A DNA stretch of 64,000 nt from assembly GCA_965250245.1 (NCBI GenBank), contig OZ252296.1:2108001-2172000 (forward strand), read 5' to 3'. Shown here piece after piece: positions 58,208 through 64,000 of this stretch. A model generated the notes under the pieces. It worked only from the letters and a program-made list of their open reading frames with translations. It did no database searches and was not told the origin of the DNA. A program made the translations under genes and the position numbers. Within the stretch, counting starts at the first letter, position 1, and the number at the start of each line of letters is the position of its first letter. Source of the DNA: JABDIP01 sp965250245. Its GTDB lineage: Bacteria > Pseudomonadota > Alphaproteobacteria > DSM-16000 > Inquilinaceae.

Positions 58208-58825
58208 GTGATCGATTTCGATGCCATTGCCCGGTCAGAGCTGGCCCGCGAGCCGTTCCCGTTCTTCACCACCCCCGATGTGCTGGGCGCGGAGAACCTG
58301 GCGGCGATCCGGGCGGACTTCCCGGACATCCGCAAGCCCGGGGTCTTCCCGCTGTCCGAGCTCACCTTCGGCCCGGCCTTCGCGGCGCTGATCGAGGACA
58401 TCCGCAGCCAGGAGCTGGAAGAGGTGATGGCCGAGAAATACGGCGTCGACCTCTCCGACAAGCCGCTGATGATCACCGTGCGCGGCCGGGCGCGGAGGAA
58501 GGATGGCCGCATCCACAACGACACCCGGACCAAGTTCGTCACCTGCCTGCTGTACCTCAACGAGGTCTGGGACGAGGGCGAGGGGCGCCTGCGCCTGCTG
58601 CGCCGGCCGGACGACATCGAGGACTACGTCGCCGAGGTCCCGCCCAATGGCGGCACCTTCGCCTCCTTCTTGCGCACCGAGAACTCCTGGCACGGCCACA
58701 AGCCCACAATCGGCGACCGGCGCTACGTGATGTTCAACTGGATGACCACGCAGGCGGCGCTGGACAACGAGCTCGGCCGCCACCGTTTCTCCGCGAAGAT
58801 CAAGCAGCTCAACCCCTTCGCATGA
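58208..58825 (+). CDS. 2-oxoglutarate/Fe(II) oxygenase 1 (proline-hydroxylase type)
   Basis: 205 residues from a GTG at 58208 with AGGAAGAGG upstream. Iron-binding H-x-D in RIHNDTRTKFVTCLLYLNEV and the distal His in SFLRTENSWHGHKPTIGD; RRYVMFNWMT carries the 2-oxoglutarate Arg. The core resembles 2OG-Fe(II) oxygenases of the prolyl-4-hydroxylase superfamily. It is followed at once by a second oxygenase gene. Substrate unknown. Confidence 0.85.
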   Translation: MIDFDAIARSELAREPFPFFTTPDVLGAENLAAIRADFPDIRKPGVFPLSELTFGPAFAALIEDIRSQELEEVMAEKYGVDLSDKPLMITVRGRARRKDGRIHNDTRTKFVTCLLYLNEVWDEGEGRLRLLRRPDDIEDYVAEVPPNGGTFASFLRTENSWHGHKPTIGDRRYVMFNWMTTQAALDNELGRHRFSAKIKQLNPFA

Positions 58826-58836
58826 GGATATCGAAA

Positions 58837-59502
58837 ATGACCCCGACCCCGGCGCTTGAGGCCGCCCCATCCGATCCGGTCGCCGACTCGTTCCTCGCCA
58901 GTCTGCGCGCGGCCCGGCACGAGACCGCGCCCTATGACCATTGGCTGCTGGAAGACGTGCTGCCGTCCGGCTATGCCGCGAAGATCGCCGATCTTCCGTT
59001 CCCGCCGCCCGAAGGAGTGCTGTTCAACGGCCGGCGCGAGACCAACAACGCGCTGCGGGTCTATTTCAACGCGGAGACCCAATCCCGTTTTCCGGTCTGC
59101 CGCCACGTCGTCGAGGGCTTCCAGAACCCCGTCGTGCGCCGGACGATCGAGCAGGCCACCGGCGCCGATTTGTCGGACGGCCATCTCAGGATCGAATACT
59201 GCCAGGACACCGACGGCTTCTGGCTCGAGCCGCACACCGACATCTCGGTGAAGAAGCTCACGATGCTGGTCTACCTCTCCGACGACCCGGCCCTGGCCGA
59301 TGCCGGCACCCGCATCCACGAAGGCCCGCCGGACTTCCGCTGCGTCGGCGCCGCCCCCTACGGCCGCAACAAGGGCCTGATCTTCGTCCCCGCCGACAAC
59401 ACCTGGCACAGCGTCGCCCGCGCCCCGATCAATGGCGTCCGCAAGTCGATCATCATCAACTACGTGACCTCCGACTGGCGCGAGAAGTGGGAGCTGGCCT
59501 AG
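58837..59502 (+). CDS. 2-oxoglutarate/Fe(II) oxygenase 2
   Basis: 221 residues from ATG 58837, which has GAGGAT nine bases upstream; an ATG at 58822 overlaps the previous stop codon (ATGA). H-x-D in WLEPHTDISVKKLTMLVYLS, distal His in ADNTWHSVARAPINGVRKSI with the following Arg. It shares the plan of oxygenase 1 (PYDHWLLEDVLPSGYAAKIA corresponds to FPFFTTPDVLGAENLAAIRA), so the two are distant paralogues acting perhaps in sequence or on one product. Ends before a REP-like repeat. Confidence 0.85.
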   Translation: MTPTPALEAAPSDPVADSFLASLRAARHETAPYDHWLLEDVLPSGYAAKIADLPFPPPEGVLFNGRRETNNALRVYFNAETQSRFPVCRHVVEGFQNPVVRRTIEQATGADLSDGHLRIEYCQDTDGFWLEPHTDISVKKLTMLVYLSDDPALADAGTRIHEGPPDFRCVGAAPYGRNKGLIFVPADNTWHSVARAPINGVRKSIIINYVTSDWREKWELA

Positions 59503-59571
59503 CTCAGCGGCGGCATAGAGAGCCACGAGCCAGGACATGATGAGGGCTTAGCCTAGCCCTCTCCCTACGTT

Positions 59572-59641
59572 GTCATTCCCGCGAAGGCGGGAATCCAGTC
59601 GACACGAAAGTATCCTGGATTCCCGCCTTCGCGGGAATGAC
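59572..59641. repeat. REP-like inverted repeat, GTCATTCCCGCGAAGGCGGG type
   Basis: Perfect 27-base arms (59572-59598 and 59615-59641) around a 16-base loop. The arms are identical to the inner arms at 42585-42611 and 42647-42673, so two copies occur in this window. Confidence 0.9.
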
Positions 59642-59701
59642 AAGGAGTGGTTGCGGCAGGAGCCGCAATCGTCCCCGCTACAGCGCTGAAACCACGACCG
59701 A

Positions 59702-60907
59702 CTAGAACGCCGCGATCCCCGTTTGCGCACGGCCCAGGATCAGGGCGTGCACGTCGTGGGTGCCTTCGTAGGTGTTGACCGCCTCCAGATTCATGCAGTG
59801 GCGGATGACGTGGTATTCGTCGGCGACGCCGTTGCCGCCATGCATGTCGCGGGCGACCCGCGCGATGTCCAGCGCCTTGCCGCAATTGTTGCGCTTCATC
59901 AGGCTGATCGCCTCGGGTGCGGCGCGGCCTTCGTCCTTCAGGCGGCCCAGGCGCACGGCGCCGGTGAGGCCCAGCGTGATCTCGGTCTGCATGTCGGCCA
60001 GCTTCTTCTGGATCAGCTGGGTCCCGGCCAGCGGACGGCCGAACATCTGCCGGTCCAGGGTGTATTGCCGGGCCGCGTGCCAGCAGAATTCCGCAGCACC
60101 CATCGATCCCCAGGCGATGCCGTAACGGGCGTTGTTGAGGCAGCCGAACGGGCCTTTGAGCCCGGTGACGTTGGGCAGCAGGTTCTCCTCCGGCACGAAG
60201 ACCTGATCCATGACGATCTCGCCCGTCGTCGAGGCGCGCAGCGAGAACTTGCCCTCGATCTTCGGCGCCGAGAGGCCCTTCATGCCCTTTTCCAGGATGA
60301 AGCCGCGGATGGCGCCGGAATCGTCCTTGGCCCAGACCACGAACACGTCGGCGATCGGCGAGTTGGTGATCCACATCTTCGCGCCCGACAGCACATAGCC
60401 GCCATCGGCGGATTTGGCGCGCGTCTTCATCGCCGCCGGGTCGGAGCCGGCATCGGGCTCGGTCAGCCCGAAGCAGCCGACCCATTCCCCGGTCGCCAGC
60501 TTGGGCAGGTACTTCTGCCGCTGGCTCTCGGTGCCATAGGCATGGATCGGGTGCATGACCAGGGACGACTGCACCGACATGGCCGAGCGGTAGCCGCTAT
60601 CGACCCGCTCCACCTCCCGCGCGATCAGCCCGTAGCAGACCGAATTCACCCCGGCGCAGCCATAGCCGTCGATGGTGGCGCCGAGGAACCCGAGCGCGCC
60701 CATCTCGGTCATGATCTCGCGGTGGAAGACCTCGTCGCGGTTGGCCTGCAGCACCCGGGACATCAGCTTGTCCTGGCAATAGGCGCGGGCGCTGTCGCGG
60801 ACCAGCCGCTCCTCCTCGCTCAACTGCTCTTCCAGCAGCAGCGGGTCGTCCCATTGGAAGGCGGGGCGCTTGGGGGCCCCGGTCTGCGCGGCGGCGGGCT
60901 GCGCCAT
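59702..60907 (-). CDS. gcdH: Glutaryl-CoA dehydrogenase
   Basis: 401 residues from the ATG at 60907, nine bases after AGGA. FAD enzyme oxidising and decarboxylating glutaryl-CoA to crotonyl-CoA in lysine and tryptophan breakdown. Acyl-CoA dehydrogenase core with YGLIAREVERVDSGYRSAMS, FGLTEPDAGSDPAAMKTRA, ARYGIAWGSMGAAEFCWHAA and the catalytic Glu in NTYEGTHDVHALILGRAQTG, a phrase specific to this enzyme. Its product could be used by the enoyl-CoA hydratase encoded nearby on the other strand. Confidence 0.95.
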   Translation of the reverse strand: MAQPAAAQTGAPKRPAFQWDDPLLLEEQLSEEERLVRDSARAYCQDKLMSRVLQANRDEVFHREIMTEMGALGFLGATIDGYGCAGVNSVCYGLIAREVERVDSGYRSAMSVQSSLVMHPIHAYGTESQRQKYLPKLATGEWVGCFGLTEPDAGSDPAAMKTRAKSADGGYVLSGAKMWITNSPIADVFVVWAKDDSGAIRGFILEKGMKGLSAPKIEGKFSLRASTTGEIVMDQVFVPEENLLPNVTGLKGPFGCLNNARYGIAWGSMGAAEFCWHAARQYTLDRQMFGRPLAGTQLIQKKLADMQTEITLGLTGAVRLGRLKDEGRAAPEAISLMKRNNCGKALDIARVARDMHGGNGVADEYHVIRHCMNLEAVNTYEGTHDVHALILGRAQTGIAAF

Positions 60908-61015
60908 CGGCGTCACTCCTGATCATCCGGATTCCGGACGCCACAATACGCCGCCCGGCCGGCAAATGGGAGTGCCGGCCGGGATGCCGCGAGACGGGCG
61001 CCGACCGAAGCGCTG

Positions 61016-61279
61016 CTACATGCCGCCGGCGGTGTCGAACACCTCGCGGAACAGCCGCTCGGCGCGCTCTTGCTCGCCTTCGCCGGCCTCGCAGGCCTCA
61101 TAGGCCTCCAGGGCCATGCGGTAGACCTCGACCTTCTCGTCGACATCGGCCTCGGTGTTATCCGCCAGCATGCGCTCGGCGTCCCGGAACATCGCGTCGC
61201 AATCCATCCGCTGGGCGGCGGCGGGCTGGGCAAGCAGGAGGAAGGCGGTCGAGCCGGCGACCAGAAGTCTCGTCAACAT
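61016..61279 (-). CDS. Small exported protein of unknown function
   Basis: 87 residues. Signal peptide (about 1-22: LLVAGSTAFLLLAQPAAAQ) and a short helical mature part with two Cys (MDCDAMF, YEACEAG) that may pair. GGGAG lies nine bases ahead of the ATG at 61279. Predicted periplasmic; no family recognised. Confidence 0.68.
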   Translation of the reverse strand: MLTRLLVAGSTAFLLLAQPAAAQRMDCDAMFRDAERMLADNTEADVDEKVEVYRMALEAYEACEAGEGEQERAERLFREVFDTAGGM

Positions 61280-61424
61280 CGCATGTCTCCCTTGTCACGA
61301 TGGGGGTTGCGGGCAATGTGGGGTGCGAGCGGCGTCCGGTTCAAATCATGATCGGTGAAGTTTTGGTGATCATCCGCCTTCGCTAGGATGGGGCCGTCCA
61401 TTCCGCAGCCCGAGAGTCTCCGCC

Positions 61425-62198
61425 ATGGCCGAAATCCTGCTTCGTGAGCACCCCGCCGAGCACGTGCTGATGCTGACGCTGAACCGGCCGGAGGCGCGCA
61501 ACGCGCTCAACACGGCGTTGCTGTCCGGTCTCGCCGAGGCGCTCGCCGAGGCGGCGGCGGACGACGCGGTTCGGGCGGTGGTGCTCACCGGCGGCGAGGC
61601 CGTGTTCGCGGCCGGCGCCGACATCAAGGAGATGGCCGACCTGACCGCCGTGGAGGTGCTGACCAATCGGCGCGCGGAGTACCGCGCCGCCATATCGCGG
61701 TTTCCCAAGCCGCTGATCGCCGCGGTGAACGGGTTCTGCCTGGGCGGCGGCAACGAGTTGGCCATGCAGGCCGATATCGTCATCGCCGGCGCCGGGGCCC
61801 GGTTCGGCCAGCCGGAGATCAATCTCGGCCTGATCGCCGGCTCCGGCGGCACCCAGCGGCTGACCCAGTTCGCCGGCAAGCCGCTGGCCATGAAGATGGT
61901 CCTGTCCGGCGAGCTGATCGATGCCGAGACGGCCTTGCGGGCCGGGCTGGTGGCCGAACTCGTGCCGGACGACCAGACCCTCCCGCGTGCCGTGGAGCTG
62001 GCATCCAAGATCGCCGCCAAGTCGCCGGTGGCGGTGCGGCTGGCGAAGGAGGCGGTGCTGCTGGCCTCCGACGCGGCCCTGGCGGATGGCCTGGCCTTCG
62101 AGCGCAAGGCTTTCGCGCTGACCTTCGCCACCGAGGACCGGCGCGAGGGCATTGCCGCGTTCCTCGAGAAGAGAGCGCCCAAGTTCGAGGGGCGGTGA
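61425..62198 (+). CDS. Enoyl-CoA hydratase/isomerase
   Basis: 257 residues, crotonase fold. Oxyanion loop and NRPEARNALN, FAAGADIKEM, catalytic Glu in GFCLGGGNELAMQADI and the second Glu in FGQPEINLGLIAGSGGTQRL are in place, so hydration of an enoyl-CoA is expected. The profile is that of PaaF/FadB-like single-domain hydratases. Role in the breakdown of crotonyl-CoA or an aromatic acid intermediate is possible given gcdH nearby. Confidence 0.92.
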   Translation: MAEILLREHPAEHVLMLTLNRPEARNALNTALLSGLAEALAEAAADDAVRAVVLTGGEAVFAAGADIKEMADLTAVEVLTNRRAEYRAAISRFPKPLIAAVNGFCLGGGNELAMQADIVIAGAGARFGQPEINLGLIAGSGGTQRLTQFAGKPLAMKMVLSGELIDAETALRAGLVAELVPDDQTLPRAVELASKIAAKSPVAVRLAKEAVLLASDAALADGLAFERKAFALTFATEDRREGIAAFLEKRAPKFEGR

Positions 62199-62444
62199 GC
62201 CGCGGTTCGCACGTTATCTGGACATTGAAATCAGTGCATATTCTCGTATTACGAGCGGATTGAATGCCGGTTCGAATTGGCGCATGCTGGATGGGTTGAT
62301 TTCGAGCGCCGAGACATTATCCGGCCGGTCCGCGACAAGGACATTTCGAAGTCGCGTGCGGGACGACGAACTCGCCGACAGTGCGACGATTGATGATTTG
62401 CCCGCTCGGAATGGCACTGATTTTCATGCAGTGGGGCCACTGAC

Positions 62445-62963
62445 ATGTCCCTGAAGGACGAACTCGACAAGATCATTTATTCAGAACCGGGCGAGCCCGC
62501 CGCGGCGGGTCGGCCACAGGCACCTGCGACCGGCAGCCAGAAGGATCGGCTGGACGAGGTCCGGCCGCTGCTGAAGGAATTCGCCGACGCGGTGGACGAG
62601 GATTATGTTCGCATCCGCATCACCGACACCCGCGTTGTGATCGATGTGGGCGACAGGCCGTCGGAAGCCGAGCGCTTCGAGATCGACGGGCGATGGGAGT
62701 TGGAGCCCAACCCCGAGGTGCGGTTCCTGGCCGAGCCGGGCGCCGAGGTCCTGCGGCCGCGGTCCAGCTTCGTGGTCTGGAAGACCTTCTATCTCCGGCC
62801 GCTGATGGACCCGGACTACCTGTCCTGGGACCGGAAGGAATTCGACAGCGGAGTCGAGGCCTTCCAGTACATCTTCCAGGATGTGGCAAAGCAGATCGCC
62901 CGCCATCTGAGGCTGAAGCGCGCCGAGGGCGCCGCACCGGAGGTCTCGCCGGACGTGGTCTGA
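62445..62963 (+). CDS. Hypothetical protein
   Basis: 172 residues, soluble. A short N-terminal helix, a Pro/Ala-rich linker (about 17-32), then a compact domain with LLKEFADAVDEDYVRIRITD, RVVIDVGD, a WELEPNPEVRFLAEPGAE strand pair and FQYIFQDVAKQIARHLRLKR at the C-terminal helix. No family recognised. The 246 bases upstream are less GC-rich than average and hold no convincing gene. Convergent with the D-cysteine desulfhydrase gene. Confidence 0.62.
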   Translation: MSLKDELDKIIYSEPGEPAAAGRPQAPATGSQKDRLDEVRPLLKEFADAVDEDYVRIRITDTRVVIDVGDRPSEAERFEIDGRWELEPNPEVRFLAEPGAEVLRPRSSFVVWKTFYLRPLMDPDYLSWDRKEFDSGVEAFQYIFQDVAKQIARHLRLKRAEGAAPEVSPDVV

Positions 62964-62981
62964 GCCGACCGCCCCGGTGGG

Positions 62982-64000
62982 CTAGCCCGCTGACGGCAGC
63001 AACGAGTCGCCATAGGCGAAGAGGGCCGGCTGTCCGCCTGTATGCAGGAACAGGATGTCGCGGCCGGCCAGTCGGCCGTCCCGTGCCAGGGCGATCAGCC
63101 CGGCCATCGCCTTGCCGGAGTAGACCGGGTCCAGGAACAACCCTTCGGTCCGCGCCGTGCGTTGGATGGCGGCGACGACATCCGGGCTGAGCTGTCCGTA
63201 TCCGGGCGCCAGGGCGCCGTCGAACAGCCGAACGTCTTCCGGTGGCACGGCGACGGGCTGTCCCAGCAGGTCGCCGACCTCCCGGAACCGCTGGGCGATC
63301 CGCTCGGTCTGGCGGGCGGCATCACGACGGACGCAGATGCCGGTCACCGGCACGTCGAGGCCGAGGGCGCGCAGCCCGAAGAGCAGCCCGGAATGGGTGA
63401 AGCCGCTGCCGGACGGCACGACGATCTCGTCCGGCATGCCCTCCAACTGCTCGGCCAGTTCGATCGCTGCCGCCACATAGCCCAGCGCGCCCAGCGGCGG
63501 CGCCTTCGGGCTGAGCGGGATGATGTATGGCGTCCGCCCGTCCGCGCGCAGTTCCGATGCGATCCCGGCCAGGTTCGTATCGGCCCCGTCTTCATCCTCG
63601 CCGCGCGGGTATCGGTGGATGGTCGCGCCCATCAGCCGGTCCAGCAGCACGTTGCCGGAGCCGCGGTGCAGGGCATCGACATCCGGCACCCGCTCCTCGA
63701 GCTGGACGTGGCAGTCCAGCGCGAACCGGCGCGCCATGGCGGCGGCGACCCGGACATAGTTCGACTGCACCGCGCCGGTGATCAGGATCGTGTCGGCGCC
63801 CTTGTCCAGCGCGTCGCCGAAATAGAATTCGAGCTGCCGGACCTTGTTGCCGCCGAAGGCGAGTCCGGTGCAATCGTCGCGCTTGACGCGCAGCGCGAGC
63901 CCGAGTTCGCCACCGAGATTGTTCAGCGGCTCGACCGGTGTCGGGACATGGGCCACGGCGACGGTGGGAAAGCGCGCCAGCGCCTGTTTCAGGATGCCGG
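62982..64000 (-). CDS. D-cysteine desulfhydrase, 5' end beyond the window
   Basis: The stop is at 62982; the frame is open through base 64000, and the residues upstream of the first GTG at 63956 (LKQALARFPTVAVAHVPTPV) read as the expected N-terminus, so the start is outside or at the edge. PLP Lys in FGGNKVRQLEF, Ser in VQSNYVRV. At the places that decide substrate this protein has Ser in DPVYSGKAM and Thr in LFLHTGGQPA, the pattern of D-cysteine desulfhydrase rather than ACC deaminase. It converts D-cysteine to pyruvate, sulfide and ammonia. Distant paralogue of acdS, about 5 kb away. Confidence 0.88.
   Translation of the reverse strand, partial: GILKQALARFPTVAVAHVPTPVEPLNNLGGELGLALRVKRDDCTGLAFGGNKVRQLEFYFGDALDKGADTILITGAVQSNYVRVAAAMARRFALDCHVQLEERVPDVDALHRGSGNVLLDRLMGATIHRYPRGEDEDGADTNLAGIASELRADGRTPYIIPLSPKAPPLGALGYVAAAIELAEQLEGMPDEIVVPSGSGFTHSGLLFGLRALGLDVPVTGICVRRDAARQTERIAQRFREVGDLLGQPVAVPPEDVRLFDGALAPGYGQLSPDVVAAIQRTARTEGLFLDPVYSGKAMAGLIALARDGRLAGRDILFLHTGGQPALFAYGDSLLPSAG

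Noticed and set aside
62268..62290. GGTTCGAAT stretch as a tRNA T-arm
   Set aside because: No matching acceptor, D or anticodon stem is found around it.
62214..62417. 67-codon minus-strand ORF between the hydratase and the hypothetical gene
   Set aside because: It has no ribosome-binding site or recognisable features. The stretch is merely less GC-rich and likely carries a promoter.

Overview
The window is high-GC DNA (roughly two thirds G+C by eye) with dense genes, short overlaps and GC-rich third codon positions. Gene content points to an alphaproteobacterium, probably a free-living or plant/soil/marine-associated Rhodospirillales-like lineage: a DUF2852 protein, an NDUFA9-type oxidoreductase, a Coq7-type ubiquinone hydroxylase, a bifunctional salicylyl-CoA 5-hydroxylase/oxidoreductase and an AcdR/AcdS pair. 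The lineage is inferred from gene families only. No rRNA, tRNA, CRISPR array, transposase or prophage gene was seen.

Layout. 1-7 kb: a 5'-truncated phytase-like esterase, a phytanoyl-CoA dioxygenase, a Tat-exported PhoX-type phosphatase and a soluble S41 protease. 7-11 kb (minus strand): arginase and ornithine aminotransferase (arginine to glutamate semialdehyde), then an NDUFA9-like protein and a DUF599 membrane protein. 11-13.6 kb: LivH/LivM permeases translationally coupled to a GNAT acetyltransferase. 13.6-20.2 kb: a voltage-gated sodium-channel gene abutting a PH-like membrane protein, an AlaX-type editing protein, a TetR/DUF2852 pair sharing an operator, and three more tandem paralogues of the PH-like protein. 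20-24 kb: a shikimate dehydrogenase-like enzyme, a RidA protein and a two-gene MotA/ExbB-like module. 24-31.9 kb: SDR, DUF427, a DCC-Coq7 fusion with a 49-residue upstream ORF, Fe-SOD, a PNPOx-like flavoprotein, a LivK-like binding protein, cytochrome b561 and a membrane LytTR regulator. 32-38.7 kb: a dienelactone hydrolase with a C-terminal NTF2-like extension, then a complete peptide ABC transporter operon.

38.9-45 kb is a possible calcium/metal locus: a P2-type cation ATPase, an exported four-EF-hand protein and a divergent two-component system whose sensor has an Asp/His-rich periplasmic stretch. 45-52.4 kb holds a TetR-SDR divergent pair with two matching operators, an AEC transporter, an SDR lacking its catalytic tyrosine, the salicylyl-CoA hydroxylase fusion and an HD phosphohydrolase. 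52.6-55.2 kb: an adenylate cyclase, a lower-GC DUF6036 nucleotidyltransferase module resembling a toxin-antitoxin pair, and a stand-alone Lrp ligand domain. 55-64 kb: a methyltransferase, AcdR and AcdS (ACC deaminase), two 2-oxoglutarate oxygenases, glutaryl-CoA dehydrogenase, an enoyl-CoA hydratase and, running off the end, a D-cysteine desulfhydrase that is the paralogue of AcdS.

Intergenic spaces carry at least five kinds of large palindromic (REP-like) element, several nested inside each other, one of them within the peptide transporter operon. The most promising unexplained items are the MotA/ExbB-like module (21.8-24.0 kb), the four-member PH-like membrane family, the DUF6036 module and the EF-hand/sensor/ATPase locus.
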